Origin: Afipia sp. OHSU_II-C1
GTDB taxonomy: Bacteria; Pseudomonadota; Alphaproteobacteria; Rhizobiales; Xanthobacteraceae
Length of the DNA stretch: 64,000 bases
Direction of reading: 5' to 3'
NCBI RefSeq assembly: GCF_000497575.1
Contig: NZ_APJI01000007.1
Location: 62,001 to 126,000, forward strand
A model generated the notes under the pieces. It made no database searches, was not told the origin of the DNA, and worked only from the letters and a program-made list of their open reading frames with translations. Each line of letters opens with the position of its first letter. The stretch's first letter is position 1. Positions 54,944-63,580 of the stretch are shown piece by piece. The translations under genes and the position numbers were made by a program.

Positions 54944-54970
54944 GCAGTTGAGTTAACAAAACGGAATGAA

Positions 54971-54997
54971 AAAGGCCCGCACATGCGGGCCTTTTTT
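54971..54997 (+). terminator. Rho-independent terminator between the DUF992 genes
   Basis: AAAGGCCCGC-ACAT-GCGGGCCTTT forms a 10-base-pair stem and is followed by a run of six T. It lies 28 bases after the stop of the first DUF992 gene, so the second copy should have its own promoter. Confidence 0.85.
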
Positions 54998-55126
54998 GTT
55001 GCTCTTTAAGGGCTATCGGCAGGGCAGGAATTGAACATTACCCGCCGGTATGACTAGATGCGCGGGCCTTTCACGGTCTTTTTCACTTCGATCCTTCAAT
55101 TCGCGCCATACAGCCGGAGACATCCC

Positions 55127-55609
55127 ATGCGCCGCCTTTCCGCCGTCCTGTCCATTGCTTCGGCAGCCCTCGTCGCGACGGCTGCCCTCGTTCATGCGCA
55201 GTCAGGCCGCACCCAGGTCGGCGTGCTTGAATGCCGCGGCGGTCCGAATGTCGGCATGATTGTCGGTTCGGTGACCAATCTCGGATGCGTGTTCCGCTCC
55301 GACGGCCGCCCGGACGATCTCTATACCGCGCGCATCACCAAGATCGGCGTCGATCTCGGCATCACGACTGAGACCGCGTTGTCATGGGCGGTGTTCGCGC
55401 CTACAGCCCGACTCGGCATGGGCGACCTGTCCGGCAATTACGCCGGCGTCGACGCCAGCGCCGCGGTGGGCGTCGGTCTTGGCGGCAACGCCATGCTCGG
55501 CGGTTCGGCCAATTCCTTCGCCCTGCAACCGCTGAGCGTGCAGGGACAGACCGGCTTAAGCGTCGCCGGCGGCGTGCAGAGCATGGAACTGCGTCCGGGC
55601 CGGTTCTGA
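55127..55609 (+). CDS. Exported DUF992 protein, second of a tandem pair
   Basis: A 160-residue paralogue of the protein encoded at 54437. GGAGA lies 6 bases before the ATG (MRRLSAVLSI). A signal ends near VHAQ. Shared segments include QVGVLECRGGxNVGMI, a second Cys in NLGCVFRSDG, ARITKIGVDLGI, LGxGDLSGxYxGV and NSFALQPLSxQGQTGLxVAGGV. It lacks the basic tail and ends in ELRPGRF. The pair came from a duplication and diverged; the role is unknown. Confidence 0.9.
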   Translation: MRRLSAVLSIASAALVATAALVHAQSGRTQVGVLECRGGPNVGMIVGSVTNLGCVFRSDGRPDDLYTARITKIGVDLGITTETALSWAVFAPTARLGMGDLSGNYAGVDASAAVGVGLGGNAMLGGSANSFALQPLSVQGQTGLSVAGGVQSMELRPGRF

Positions 55610-55927
55610 GAATTCTCAGTTCCATTCGTCATTGCGAGGAGCGTTTGCGACGAAGCAATCCATTTTTTGAGATTTCAAAGAGTGGATTGCTTCGCTTCGC
55701 TCGCAATGATGACATCACATTGCTGCGCAGCGGCATGTTTCCCGCTTGCCAACCGTACCGCGCCTTGAGACGATCACGGTGCCGACCCGCATGAGCGCAT
55801 TCAGCAGAAGTGGGAGCGGCGCGAGCGGAATGCGCCCAACATGAGTTAAGAGTGTTCCGGCGGCGACCGGATGAACCCTTCGCCGGGAAGTGCTCGATGC
55901 GGGCCGTACTCCATGAGGAGACGGCAA
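55610..55927. other. 318-base region with repeat and no other gene
   Basis: Holds the second copy of the family C element (55628-55712). The remaining bases to 55927 form the leader of the EF-G-like gene. They contain no convincing frame; GGAGA lies just before the ATG. The minus strand shows no gene-like frame with a ribosome site. Confidence 0.5.
55628..55712. repeat. Palindromic repeat family C, copy 2
   Basis: Near-identical to the element at 43061-43146: GTCATTGCGAGGAGCG, GACGAAGCAATCCAT, then GTGGATTGCTTCGCTTCGCTCGCAATGA. Differences are concentrated in the loop. Both copies fold into one long hairpin. Confidence 0.85.
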
Positions 55928-57979
55928 ATGGGACAAGACAACCTGAGAAGTCCCCGTGGTCCCCGGTGCATTGCGCTGGTGGGCCCATTCCAGAGTGGCA
56001 AGACGACATTACTCGAAGCGATCCTGGCCCGGACCGGGGCCATTCCCAAAGCAGGCACCGTTGAAGCATGTACCACCGTCGGGGATCAGTCCCCGGAGGC
56101 GCGCAACCATCGCATGAGCGTCGGACTGACCGCCGCGACCACCACCTTCATGGGCGACAGCTACACTTTCATCGACTGTCCGGGCTCCGTCGAATTCGCG
56201 CATGACATGCGCGCGGCACTGCCGGCGGTCGATGCCGCTGTCATTGTGTGCGAGGCTGATGAGCGCAAGCTGCCGCAATTGCAGATCATCATGCGCGAGC
56301 TTGAAGACCTCGGGATTCCGCGCTTCCTGTTTCTCAACAAGATCGACAAGGCGAACAAGCGTATCCGCGAAACGCTGGCGACCTTGCAGCCGGCCTCGCG
56401 CACGCCGCTGGTGCTGCGTCAGATTCCGATCTGGAAAGGCGATCTGATCGCCGGGTTCGTCGACCTCGCGCTGGAGCGCGCCTTTGTCTACCGCGAGCAC
56501 ATGCCGTCCGAGGTGATCGATCTCGATGCCGGCGATCTCGACCGCGAGAAGGAAGCCCGGCTCACCATGCTGGAGAAACTCGCCGATCACGATGACCGGC
56601 TGCTCGAACAGTTGCTGGAAGATATCCCGCCGCCGCGCGATGCGGTGTTCGACGATCTCGCCAGCGAACTGCGCGAGGGGCAGATCTGTCCGGTGCTGCT
56701 CGGCTGCGCGACGCGGGAGAACGGCGTGCTGCGGCTGATGAAGGCGCTGCGCCACGAAGCGCCAAATGTCACGGCCACCGCCAAGCGCCTCGGCGTTGAC
56801 GACGAGAAGACGGGACTCGCCTACGTGATGAAGACCACGCATCTTCAGCATGGAGGCAAGTTGTCACTGGCGCGTGTTCTGCGCGGGCACATCGCCGATG
56901 GCGACACTGTGCTGTCGTCAGGCGGCGGCAGCGGCCGCGTGTCGGGAATCTCAATCCCGAATGGCGGCGCCGACGGCAAGCGTGCATCCGCGGCTGCCGG
57001 CGAGACGGTTTCGCTCGGCAAGCTTGATCCGGTCCACACCGGCGAGACGCTGACGACGGGCAAGACCACGCCCGCTGCGCTGGCCGATGTCACGGCGACG
57101 CCGCCCGTTCTGGCGACGGCGCTGTCTGCGCTGGATCGCAAGGACGACGTCAAGCTCGGGCAGGCGCTCACACGTCTGGTCGAGGAAGATCCGTCACTGA
57201 GCGTTGTCCATAATCCTCTCACGCACGAAATGGTGCTGTGGGGACAGGGCGAGATGCATCTGCGTGTCGCGGTTGAGCGTTTGAAGGACCGCTTCGGTGT
57301 CACCGTGAAGCAGCATGCGCCGCCGGTCGGCTATCAGGAGACCATCCGCAAGACGATCACCCAGCGTGGACGTCACAAGAAGCAGTCCGGTGGCCATGGC
57401 CAGTTCGGCGATGTGGTGCTCGACATCAAACCGTTGCCGCGCGGCAGCGGCGTGGTGTTCCGTGAAAAGATCGTCGGTGGCGCGGTGCCGAAGAACTACA
57501 TCGGCGCGGTGGAGGAAGGCGTCGGCGACGGCATGATGCGCGGGCCGCTCGGCTTCCCGGTGATCGATCTCGAAGTGACGCTGACCGACGGCTCGTATCA
57601 CAGCGTCGACTCCTCCGATCAGGCGTTCCGCACGGCGGCGCGTATCGGCGTGACCGAGGCTCTGCCGCAATGCGCGCCGGTGTTGCTGGAGCCGATCCAT
57701 GTGGTCGAGATCGTCTGTCCGACGGAGGCGACTGCGAAGATCAACTCCATCCTGTCCGGGCGGCGCGGCCAGATTCTCGGCTTCGACACCCGCGACGGGT
57801 GGACCGGCTGGGATCGGGTGCGGGCCATGATGCCCGAAGCGGAGATCGGCGATCTCATCGTCGAACTGCGCTCGGCCACCGCGGGCGCCGGCGGCTTCAC
57901 CCGGCAGTTCGACCATATGTCGGAAGTGACCGGCCGCGCGGCGGAGCAGATCATCGCCGCGCATCGCGCCGCGGCGTAG
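55928..57979 (+). CDS. Elongation-factor-G-like GTPase
   Basis: A 683-residue paralogue of EF-G, probably not the main translocase: fusA itself normally sits with the ribosomal protein genes. The ATG at 55928 follows GGAGA. G1 is GPFQSGKTTL, the switch has RNHRMSVGL, G3 is IDCPGSVEF and G4 is LNKID. Domains II-V are recognisable (GGHGQFGDVVLDIKPL in domain IV). Such EF-G-like proteins (fusB/EF-G2 type) may help translocation or ribosome release. Exact role unknown. Confidence 0.88.
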   Translation: MGQDNLRSPRGPRCIALVGPFQSGKTTLLEAILARTGAIPKAGTVEACTTVGDQSPEARNHRMSVGLTAATTTFMGDSYTFIDCPGSVEFAHDMRAALPAVDAAVIVCEADERKLPQLQIIMRELEDLGIPRFLFLNKIDKANKRIRETLATLQPASRTPLVLRQIPIWKGDLIAGFVDLALERAFVYREHMPSEVIDLDAGDLDREKEARLTMLEKLADHDDRLLEQLLEDIPPPRDAVFDDLASELREGQICPVLLGCATRENGVLRLMKALRHEAPNVTATAKRLGVDDEKTGLAYVMKTTHLQHGGKLSLARVLRGHIADGDTVLSSGGGSGRVSGISIPNGGADGKRASAAAGETVSLGKLDPVHTGETLTTGKTTPAALADVTATPPVLATALSALDRKDDVKLGQALTRLVEEDPSLSVVHNPLTHEMVLWGQGEMHLRVAVERLKDRFGVTVKQHAPPVGYQETIRKTITQRGRHKKQSGGHGQFGDVVLDIKPLPRGSGVVFREKIVGGAVPKNYIGAVEEGVGDGMMRGPLGFPVIDLEVTLTDGSYHSVDSSDQAFRTAARIGVTEALPQCAPVLLEPIHVVEIVCPTEATAKINSILSGRRGQILGFDTRDGWTGWDRVRAMMPEAEIGDLIVELRSATAGAGGFTRQFDHMSEVTGRAAEQIIAAHRAAA

Positions 57980-58019
57980 CGGGCAACGTCGCGCAGGCGA
58001 CGTGCGAGAAATGAAACTC

Positions 58020-58050
58020 GTCGCCTCTCCCCGGCCGCGGGAGAGGCGAC
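58020..58050. repeat. Perfect GC hairpin after the EF-G-like gene
   Basis: GTCGCCTCTCCC (58020-58031) pairs with GGGAGAGGCGAC (58039-58050) around a 7-base loop. Its CCTCTCCCC half resembles repeat family A. A smaller hairpin precedes it (ACGTCGC/GCGACGT, 57986-58003). Neither carries a U-run. Confidence 0.6.
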
Positions 58051-58082
58051 AATCAAAATTCCCTGTCAAAAATCAGCGTGCA

Positions 58083-58126
58083 AACGGTCTTATGTGATGT
58101 ATTATACATCACTAAGGCCGTTTTTT
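58083..58126 (+). terminator. Long hairpin with T-run downstream of the EF-G-like gene
   Basis: The core GTGATGTATTATACATCAC (58094-58112) is a perfect 19-base palindrome; the flanks AACGGTCTTAT and TAAGGCCGTT extend the stem, with one bulge and one G-U pair, and six T follow. This is a very strong rho-independent terminator. The AT-rich perfect core, 51 bases before the likely start of the XRE regulator, could in addition be its operator. Confidence 0.65.
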
Positions 58127-58162
58127 AGTTGCATCCTGGCCTGCCAGAGTGGAATCCTGCCA

Positions 58163-58420
58163 TTGATTACGTCATCGCAGATGCGCGCCGCGCGGGCCCT
58201 TCTGGGCATCGACCAAAAGACTCTCGCGGAACTGTCCGGTGTGTCGCTTCCTACCATCCAGCGCATGGAAGCCAGCGGCGGCGTTGTTCGCGGTGTTGTC
58301 GACTCGCTGACCAAGGTCGCCGATGCGCTGAATCGCGCGGGCATCGACCTGATCGGTGACAACGTGAGAAGCGAAGGCGGGGGCCGGGGTGTGCGGTTCA
58401 GGGAGCCGTCGCAAAGTTAG
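58163..58420 (+). CDS. XRE-family HTH regulator
   Basis: A small Cro/CI-type regulator of about 85 residues. The HTH is MRAARALLGIDQKTLAELSGVSLPTIQRMEAS; the C-terminus is short (LIGDNVRSEGGGRGVRF). The frame runs back to a GTG at 58094, inside the palindrome, so a TTG at 58163 (LPLITSSQ) is the more probable start. It directly precedes the SulP gene and may control it. Confidence 0.8.
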   Translation: MITSSQMRAARALLGIDQKTLAELSGVSLPTIQRMEASGGVVRGVVDSLTKVADALNRAGIDLIGDNVRSEGGGRGVRFREPSQS

Positions 58421-58461
58421 AGGGCCGGCGATGCGCCGGCGTGAGACGCGGGCGCAAATAC

Positions 58462-60177
58462 ATGGATGCATCGGGAGCACAGGCGCGGCAGCCGCAGCCA
58501 ACATTCGCCGAACTGTACACGCCGAAATTCGTCACCGTCCTGCGCGAAGGTTACGGCCTCGATGCCTTCCGTGCCGACGCTGTCGCCGGCCTGACGGTAG
58601 CCATTGTCGCGCTGCCGCTGTCGATGGCCATCGCGATCGCCTCCGGCACCACGCCTGATCGCGGCCTCTACGCCGCGATCTTCGGCGGCTTCCTTGTTTC
58701 GCTGCTCGGCGGCAGCCGTTTCCAGATTGGCGGTCCCGCGGGGGCGTTCATTGTGCTCGTCGCGGCATCGATGGCGCGTCACGGTATCGAGGGCGTGCTG
58801 TTGGCGACGACGATCGCCGGGCTTGTCCTGATCGTGGCCGGATTTCTCAAGCTCGGCACCTATATCAAGTTCATTCCCTATCCGGTGACAGTGGGCTTCA
58901 CCGCCGGCATCGCGGTCATCATCTTCGCCAGCCAGATCCGCGATCTGCTTGGCATCACCCTCGCGGGCAAGGAGCCGGGCGAACTGATCCCGAAGCTTGA
59001 GGCGCTGGGGCGCGCCATCGGCACCACGAATGTCGCGGCCGTGGCGATCTCGGCCGCAACCGTCGTCATCATTTCAGGCCTGCGGAAATTACGACCGGCC
59101 TGGCCCGGCATGCTGATCGCCGTCGTCGTGACCGGTCTCGCGGCAGCGTTGCTGTCGCTGCCGGTGGAAACCATCGGCACGCGTTTCGGCGGCATTCCGC
59201 AATCCTTTCCGGCCCCGTCGTTTCCCGTCATCACATGGGCGAAGATTCAGGCGGTGCTGCCGGATGCGATGGCTTTCGCATTGCTCGGCGCGATCGAGTC
59301 GCTGCTGTCCGCCGTGGTCGCCGACGGCATGACCGGCCGCCGTCATCGCTCCAACTCTGAACTGGTGGCGCAGGGTTTTGCCAATATCGGCTCGGCGTTG
59401 TTCGGCGGAATCTGCGTCACCGGCACCATCGCACGCACCGCCACCAATGTCCGCGCCGGCGCGCGCGGGCCGATCGCCGGCATGCTGCATTCGGTGTTCC
59501 TTCTGGCCTTCATGCTGCTGGCTGCTCCGCTCGCAAGTTACATTCCGCTGGCGACGCTGGCGGGCGTGCTCGCCGTGGTGGCGTGGAACATGGCGGAGAA
59601 ACACGAATTCGCGACACTCATTCGCTCGTCATGGGGCGATGCCGTCGTGCTGCTCGCAACATTCCTGCTCACCGTGTTCCGCGATCTCACCGAAGGCATC
59701 GTGGTCGGTTTCGCGCTCGGCGCGCTATTGTTCATCCACCGCATGTCGCAGATCACAGGCATCGACACCTACGCGCCGCTCACCGTCGACGACAAGGCCG
59801 ACGCATCGAACGGGGAGCGTGAACGCTACGATCCCGCCCTCGCTGCCGACCGCGACATCATGGTGTATCGCATCAGCGGTGCATTCTTCTTCGGCGCGGT
59901 CGCCGCCGTGGCGTCGGTGCTCGATCGCCTGTCCGGTTACAAGGCGCTGGTGATCGACTTCAAGGCGGTGCCGCTTTTGGATTCGACCGCGGCGAATGCC
60001 ATTGCGCAGATCGCGGTCAAGGCGCGGCGTCAGGGGGTGCGGGTGTTCATCACCGGCGCATCGCCAAGTGTACGGCGAACGCTGCTGTCCTATGGCGCGC
60101 GGCCGCCGCAGGCGAAATACCGCTCGGACATCGCAAGCGCCGTCGCTGAAATCAAACGGCTGGATCAAACGATTTGA
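58462..60177 (+). CDS. SulP-family anion transporter with STAS domain
   Basis: A 571-residue inner-membrane permease for sulfate, bicarbonate or a related anion. The SulP membrane domain is complete, with DAVAGLTVAIVALPLSMAIAIASG at its start, the conserved GPAGAFIVLVA and KFIPYPVTVGFTAGIAVIIF blocks, and a cytoplasmic STAS domain near 455-571. The GTG at 58441 is an alternative start. The upstream XRE regulator may sense its substrate. Which anion is carried cannot be read. Confidence 0.92.
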   Translation: MDASGAQARQPQPTFAELYTPKFVTVLREGYGLDAFRADAVAGLTVAIVALPLSMAIAIASGTTPDRGLYAAIFGGFLVSLLGGSRFQIGGPAGAFIVLVAASMARHGIEGVLLATTIAGLVLIVAGFLKLGTYIKFIPYPVTVGFTAGIAVIIFASQIRDLLGITLAGKEPGELIPKLEALGRAIGTTNVAAVAISAATVVIISGLRKLRPAWPGMLIAVVVTGLAAALLSLPVETIGTRFGGIPQSFPAPSFPVITWAKIQAVLPDAMAFALLGAIESLLSAVVADGMTGRRHRSNSELVAQGFANIGSALFGGICVTGTIARTATNVRAGARGPIAGMLHSVFLLAFMLLAAPLASYIPLATLAGVLAVVAWNMAEKHEFATLIRSSWGDAVVLLATFLLTVFRDLTEGIVVGFALGALLFIHRMSQITGIDTYAPLTVDDKADASNGERERYDPALAADRDIMVYRISGAFFFGAVAAVASVLDRLSGYKALVIDFKAVPLLDSTAANAIAQIAVKARRQGVRVFITGASPSVRRTLLSYGARPPQAKYRSDIASAVAEIKRLDQTI

Positions 60178-60197
60178 CAGCGCCGGGGACTGCGTGA

Positions 60198-60240
60198 TTT
60201 GACCAATCGACATGCGAATTCGTATGTGGATTTGGTCGAA
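60198..60240. promoter_or_regulatory. Extended imperfect dyad between sulP and aroE
   Basis: TTTGACCAA.TCGACATGCGAA and its mirror TTCGTATGTGGATTTGGTCGAA meet at a central GAATTC (60216-60221). About 21 base pairs per arm, with three mismatches and one indel. There is no T-run, so it is not an ordinary terminator. It ends 14 bases before the aroE GTG and may be an operator or a leader RNA hairpin. Confidence 0.4.
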
Positions 60241-60254
60241 CCGGAGCCCGATTT

Positions 60255-61088
60255 GTGAGCGTGACACCTGCCGCATGTCTGATCGGCTGGCCCGCGGCGC
60301 ATTCGCGCTCGCCGCTGATCCATAAATACTGGCTGAACTCCTTCGGCATCGACGGCGACTATCGCATCGAGGCGGTGGAGCCGGCGGCGTTCGCGGATTT
60401 CATCGGAAACCTTGCGGCGCGTGGCTACAAGGGCGCCAATGTCACCATCCCGCACAAGGAGCAGGCGCTCGCACTCTCGGCGCCCGATGCGCGTGCGCGG
60501 GCGGTGGGCGCGGCCAACACGCTCTACTTCAACGGTGGTGACCTGCATTCGACCAACACCGATGTCGAGGGCTTCATCGGTAATCTCGACGCCAGCGCGC
60601 CGGGCTGGGATCGCACCGAAGATGTGCTGGTGCTCGGCGCGGGCGGTTCGGCACGCGCGGTGATTTTCGGATTGATCGAGCGTGGCATCAGACGCGTGCA
60701 TCTTGCAAACCGGACCGCGTCGCGCACGCAGTTGCTGGCAGATCAGTTCGGCGCGCAGGTGCAGCCGCTGGAATGGGAGCGCGTCGAAGACGTGCTGCCG
60801 CGCGCGGGTCTCCTGGTGAATACCACCTCCCTCGGCATGAAAGGTCAGCCGCCGCTGGAGGTGAATGTCGGCGCGCTCCCGGCAGGCGCGACCGTCGCCG
60901 ATCTGGTTTACGTGCCGCTTGAAACCGATCTGCTGAAAGCCGCGAAAGCACGCGGCCTGAAAACCGCCGACGGTCTCGGCATGCTGCTGCATCAGGCCGT
61001 GCGTGGATTTGAACTGTGGTTCGGCAAACGCCCTGTGGTGACGACGGAACTGCGCGCGCTGGTCGAAGCCGACCTGACACGAAGCTAG
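60255..61088 (+). CDS. aroE: Shikimate dehydrogenase
   Basis: NADPH-dependent reduction of 3-dehydroshikimate to shikimate, in aromatic amino acid synthesis. 277 residues from a GTG at 60255. The substrate site has SRSPLIHKYWL and the catalytic K in NVTIPHKEQAL; TNTDVEGF holds the aspartate. The nucleotide-binding GAGGSARAVIFGL block is present. It lies 77 bases downstream of the SulP gene. Confidence 0.95.
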   Translation: MSVTPAACLIGWPAAHSRSPLIHKYWLNSFGIDGDYRIEAVEPAAFADFIGNLAARGYKGANVTIPHKEQALALSAPDARARAVGAANTLYFNGGDLHSTNTDVEGFIGNLDASAPGWDRTEDVLVLGAGGSARAVIFGLIERGIRRVHLANRTASRTQLLADQFGAQVQPLEWERVEDVLPRAGLLVNTTSLGMKGQPPLEVNVGALPAGATVADLVYVPLETDLLKAAKARGLKTADGLGMLLHQAVRGFELWFGKRPVVTTELRALVEADLTRS

Positions 61089-61155
61089 ATCCGCGACACC
61101 GGAACAGCTTGAGATTCTCACCGTGCGAAGCTAAAGGGGCGCCTTCAGACGAGGG

Positions 61156-61467
61156 ATGCCTGTGAACAGAACCGGAAAATTCGTCGTGCTCGCCGCGCTC
61201 GCGCTGGTGATCTACAGCGCCACCACCGTTTATCAGGGCGCGCAGGGCTTCAACCCGGCGTTCATCGAAGACGTCAAGAAACGCATGCAGGATGACTTTG
61301 CTGCGAAGAACATCACCGTCACGGAAATCAATATGCTCCGTCGTGGTCCCCGCGAACTTGCCGGTTTTGTGAAGCTGAAGACGCCGGGCTCGAACGAGAT
61401 CGAACAGAAAAACTGCACGGCGACCATGGCCGAGGACAAGGTGACCACGTCCTGGAGTTGTCAGTAA
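61156..61467 (+). CDS. Membrane-anchored hypothetical protein
   Basis: About 103 residues: one N-terminal membrane helix (FVVLAALALVIYSATTVY) and an ~80-residue domain with two cysteines (KNCTATMAEDK and the terminal SWSC). The ATG at 61156 touches GAGGG, so the GTG at 61162 (VNRTGKF) may be the true start. It could be a periplasmic single-domain protein held by the N-terminal anchor. Role unknown. It follows aroE on the same strand. Confidence 0.75.
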   Translation: MPVNRTGKFVVLAALALVIYSATTVYQGAQGFNPAFIEDVKKRMQDDFAAKNITVTEINMLRRGPRELAGFVKLKTPGSNEIEQKNCTATMAEDKVTTSWSCQ

Positions 61468-61542
61468 CACCTGCGTGACGAACGGCGCGGTCGTCGACCG
61501 CACCGTCGCAGGCAATGACGGCCTCGCCCCGCCGGTGTGAAC

Positions 61543-61687
61543 TTCACCTCTCCCCGTTCTTGCGGGGAGAGGTCGCGAGCAAAGCGAGCGGGTGAGGGGC
61601 ATTTCGCTAATGGAACGCAGAGGCCCCTCACCCGGAGACTTCGCTGCGCTCAGCCTCCGACCTCTCCCCGCGAGCGGGGAGAGGTGA
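61543..61687. repeat. Palindromic intergenic repeat, family A, second copy
   Basis: The same design as 4873-5000: TTCACCTCTCCCCG...CGGGGAGAGG, GCGAGCAAAGCGAGCGGGTGAGGGG, and the inverted mate beginning CCCCTCACCCGGAG and ending CCTCTCCCCGCGAGCGGGGAGAGG. The inner GCGAGCAAAGCGAGC and GCTGCGCTCAGC hairpins differ. It fills the gap before the hydroxy-acid oxidase gene. Confidence 0.8.
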
Positions 61688-61705
61688 AGGAATGCAATCC
61701 CCGAT

Positions 61706-62881
61706 TCAATTCCGCGGGCTGCTCACCGCGTTGGTCTGCATGTAGTCCGTCAGCACGCGGCGATCGATCTCGTTGATGTGGTTGATGCCGGTAAGGCCCA
61801 TCGTGGTGCTGAGCTCCTTGCCGATCAGATCGAGCGCCAATTCCACGCCGGCCTGTCCGCCCGCGCCGAGGCCATAGATATAGGCGCGGCCGATCATGCA
61901 GGACTTGGCGCCGAGCGCCAGCGCGCGCATCACGTCCTGGCCGGTGCGGATGCCGCCGTCGAACATGATCTCGGTTTGCGAGCCGACATCCTGCACGATC
62001 TCCGGCAACACCGAAATCGAAGAGGGTGCGCCGTCAAGCTGACGTCCGCCATGGTTCGAGACCACGATGGCTTCCGCGCCGGTCTTCACAGCTTCACGCG
62101 CATCGACGACATCGAGAATGCCCTTGATGATGAGTTTGCCGGGCCAGATCGAGCGAATCCATTCGACGTCCTTCCAGTTCAGCGACTGGTCGAATTGCGA
62201 CGCAACCCACGCCGAGGTGGAGCCGAGATCGCCCGCGCCCTTCACATGGCCGGTGATGTTGCCGAAGTTCCGGCTCTTCCCTTTGAGCATACCCATGACC
62301 CAGGCCGGCTTGGTCGCGAAGTCGATGAGGTTTCTCAGCGTCGCGAGTTTGGGCGGCACCGTCAGGCCGTTCTTGACGTCGGCGTGGCGCTGGCCGAGCA
62401 CTTGCAGGTCGACCGTGAGCACCAGCGCGCTGCACTTCGCGGCGATGGCGCGCTCGATCAGCGATTTCGCGAAACCGCGGTCCTTCATGACGTAAAGCTG
62501 GAACCAGAACGGCTTCTCGACATTCGCGGCGACGTCTTCGATCGAGCAGATCGACATGGTCGAAAGCGTGTAGGGAATGCCCACCTTCTGCGCAGCTCGG
62601 CAAGCGTAGATTTCGCCGTCCATGTACTGAAGTCCGCCCGAGCCGATCGGGGCGAGGATCAGGGGCAGCGCAGCCGGTTCGCCGAGAATGGTCGTGTTGA
62701 GTTGCCGCTTCGAGATGTCCACGAGGATGCGCTGGCGAAACTTGTACTTCTGCATGTCGCTGATGTTGGCGCGCAGGGTTTCTTCAGCATAGGAGCCGCC
62801 GTCCACATAATCGAAAAACGGCTTCGGCACGCGCCGCTTGTGAATCTGCCGCAGGTCCTCGATGCAGGTAATGTTCTTCAT
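61706..62881 (-). CDS. FMN-dependent alpha-hydroxy-acid oxidizing enzyme (L-lactate dehydrogenase type)
   Basis: A 391-residue (alpha/beta)8 flavoprotein of the LldD/glycolate oxidase family. The start is the ATG at 62881 (MKNITCIEDL). Active-site histidine is in SNHGGRQLDGAPSS, the FMN-binding lysine in LIIKGIL, and the terminal GGIRTGQDVMRALALGA is the family block. It feeds L-lactate or another hydroxy acid to the respiratory chain or O2; which is unclear. No lactate permease is near. Confidence 0.93.
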   Translation of the reverse strand: MKNITCIEDLRQIHKRRVPKPFFDYVDGGSYAEETLRANISDMQKYKFRQRILVDISKRQLNTTILGEPAALPLILAPIGSGGLQYMDGEIYACRAAQKVGIPYTLSTMSICSIEDVAANVEKPFWFQLYVMKDRGFAKSLIERAIAAKCSALVLTVDLQVLGQRHADVKNGLTVPPKLATLRNLIDFATKPAWVMGMLKGKSRNFGNITGHVKGAGDLGSTSAWVASQFDQSLNWKDVEWIRSIWPGKLIIKGILDVVDAREAVKTGAEAIVVSNHGGRQLDGAPSSISVLPEIVQDVGSQTEIMFDGGIRTGQDVMRALALGAKSCMIGRAYIYGLGAGGQAGVELALDLIGKELSTTMGLTGINHINEIDRRVLTDYMQTNAVSSPRN

Positions 62882-62969
62882 GGACGCTTCCTCATTGAAT
62901 TTTTTGTTCCCGCAATCATCTATCATGCTTGCAGCGTGCGCAAACAGCCGTACACGCCAGGAGAGCGCC

Positions 62970-63370
<401 letters not shown>

Positions 63371-63580
63371 CCCCGGACGATTTGGAATATTTCTATAAAA
63401 ATCAAATAGATGGGTGCCGTCGCCCGATCCGGGCGGCGGTAATGATTCATCATATTATTTGAAGAAATCCGGCCGACAGAGGCTTTATAACGTCCTCTCC
63501 GCTAGAATGGGGACATTCGCCAGAGCCAAGCAGGCGCTTTTCGACGTCCTGGCCAGAGACTCGGCGGAGCAGGGGAATTC

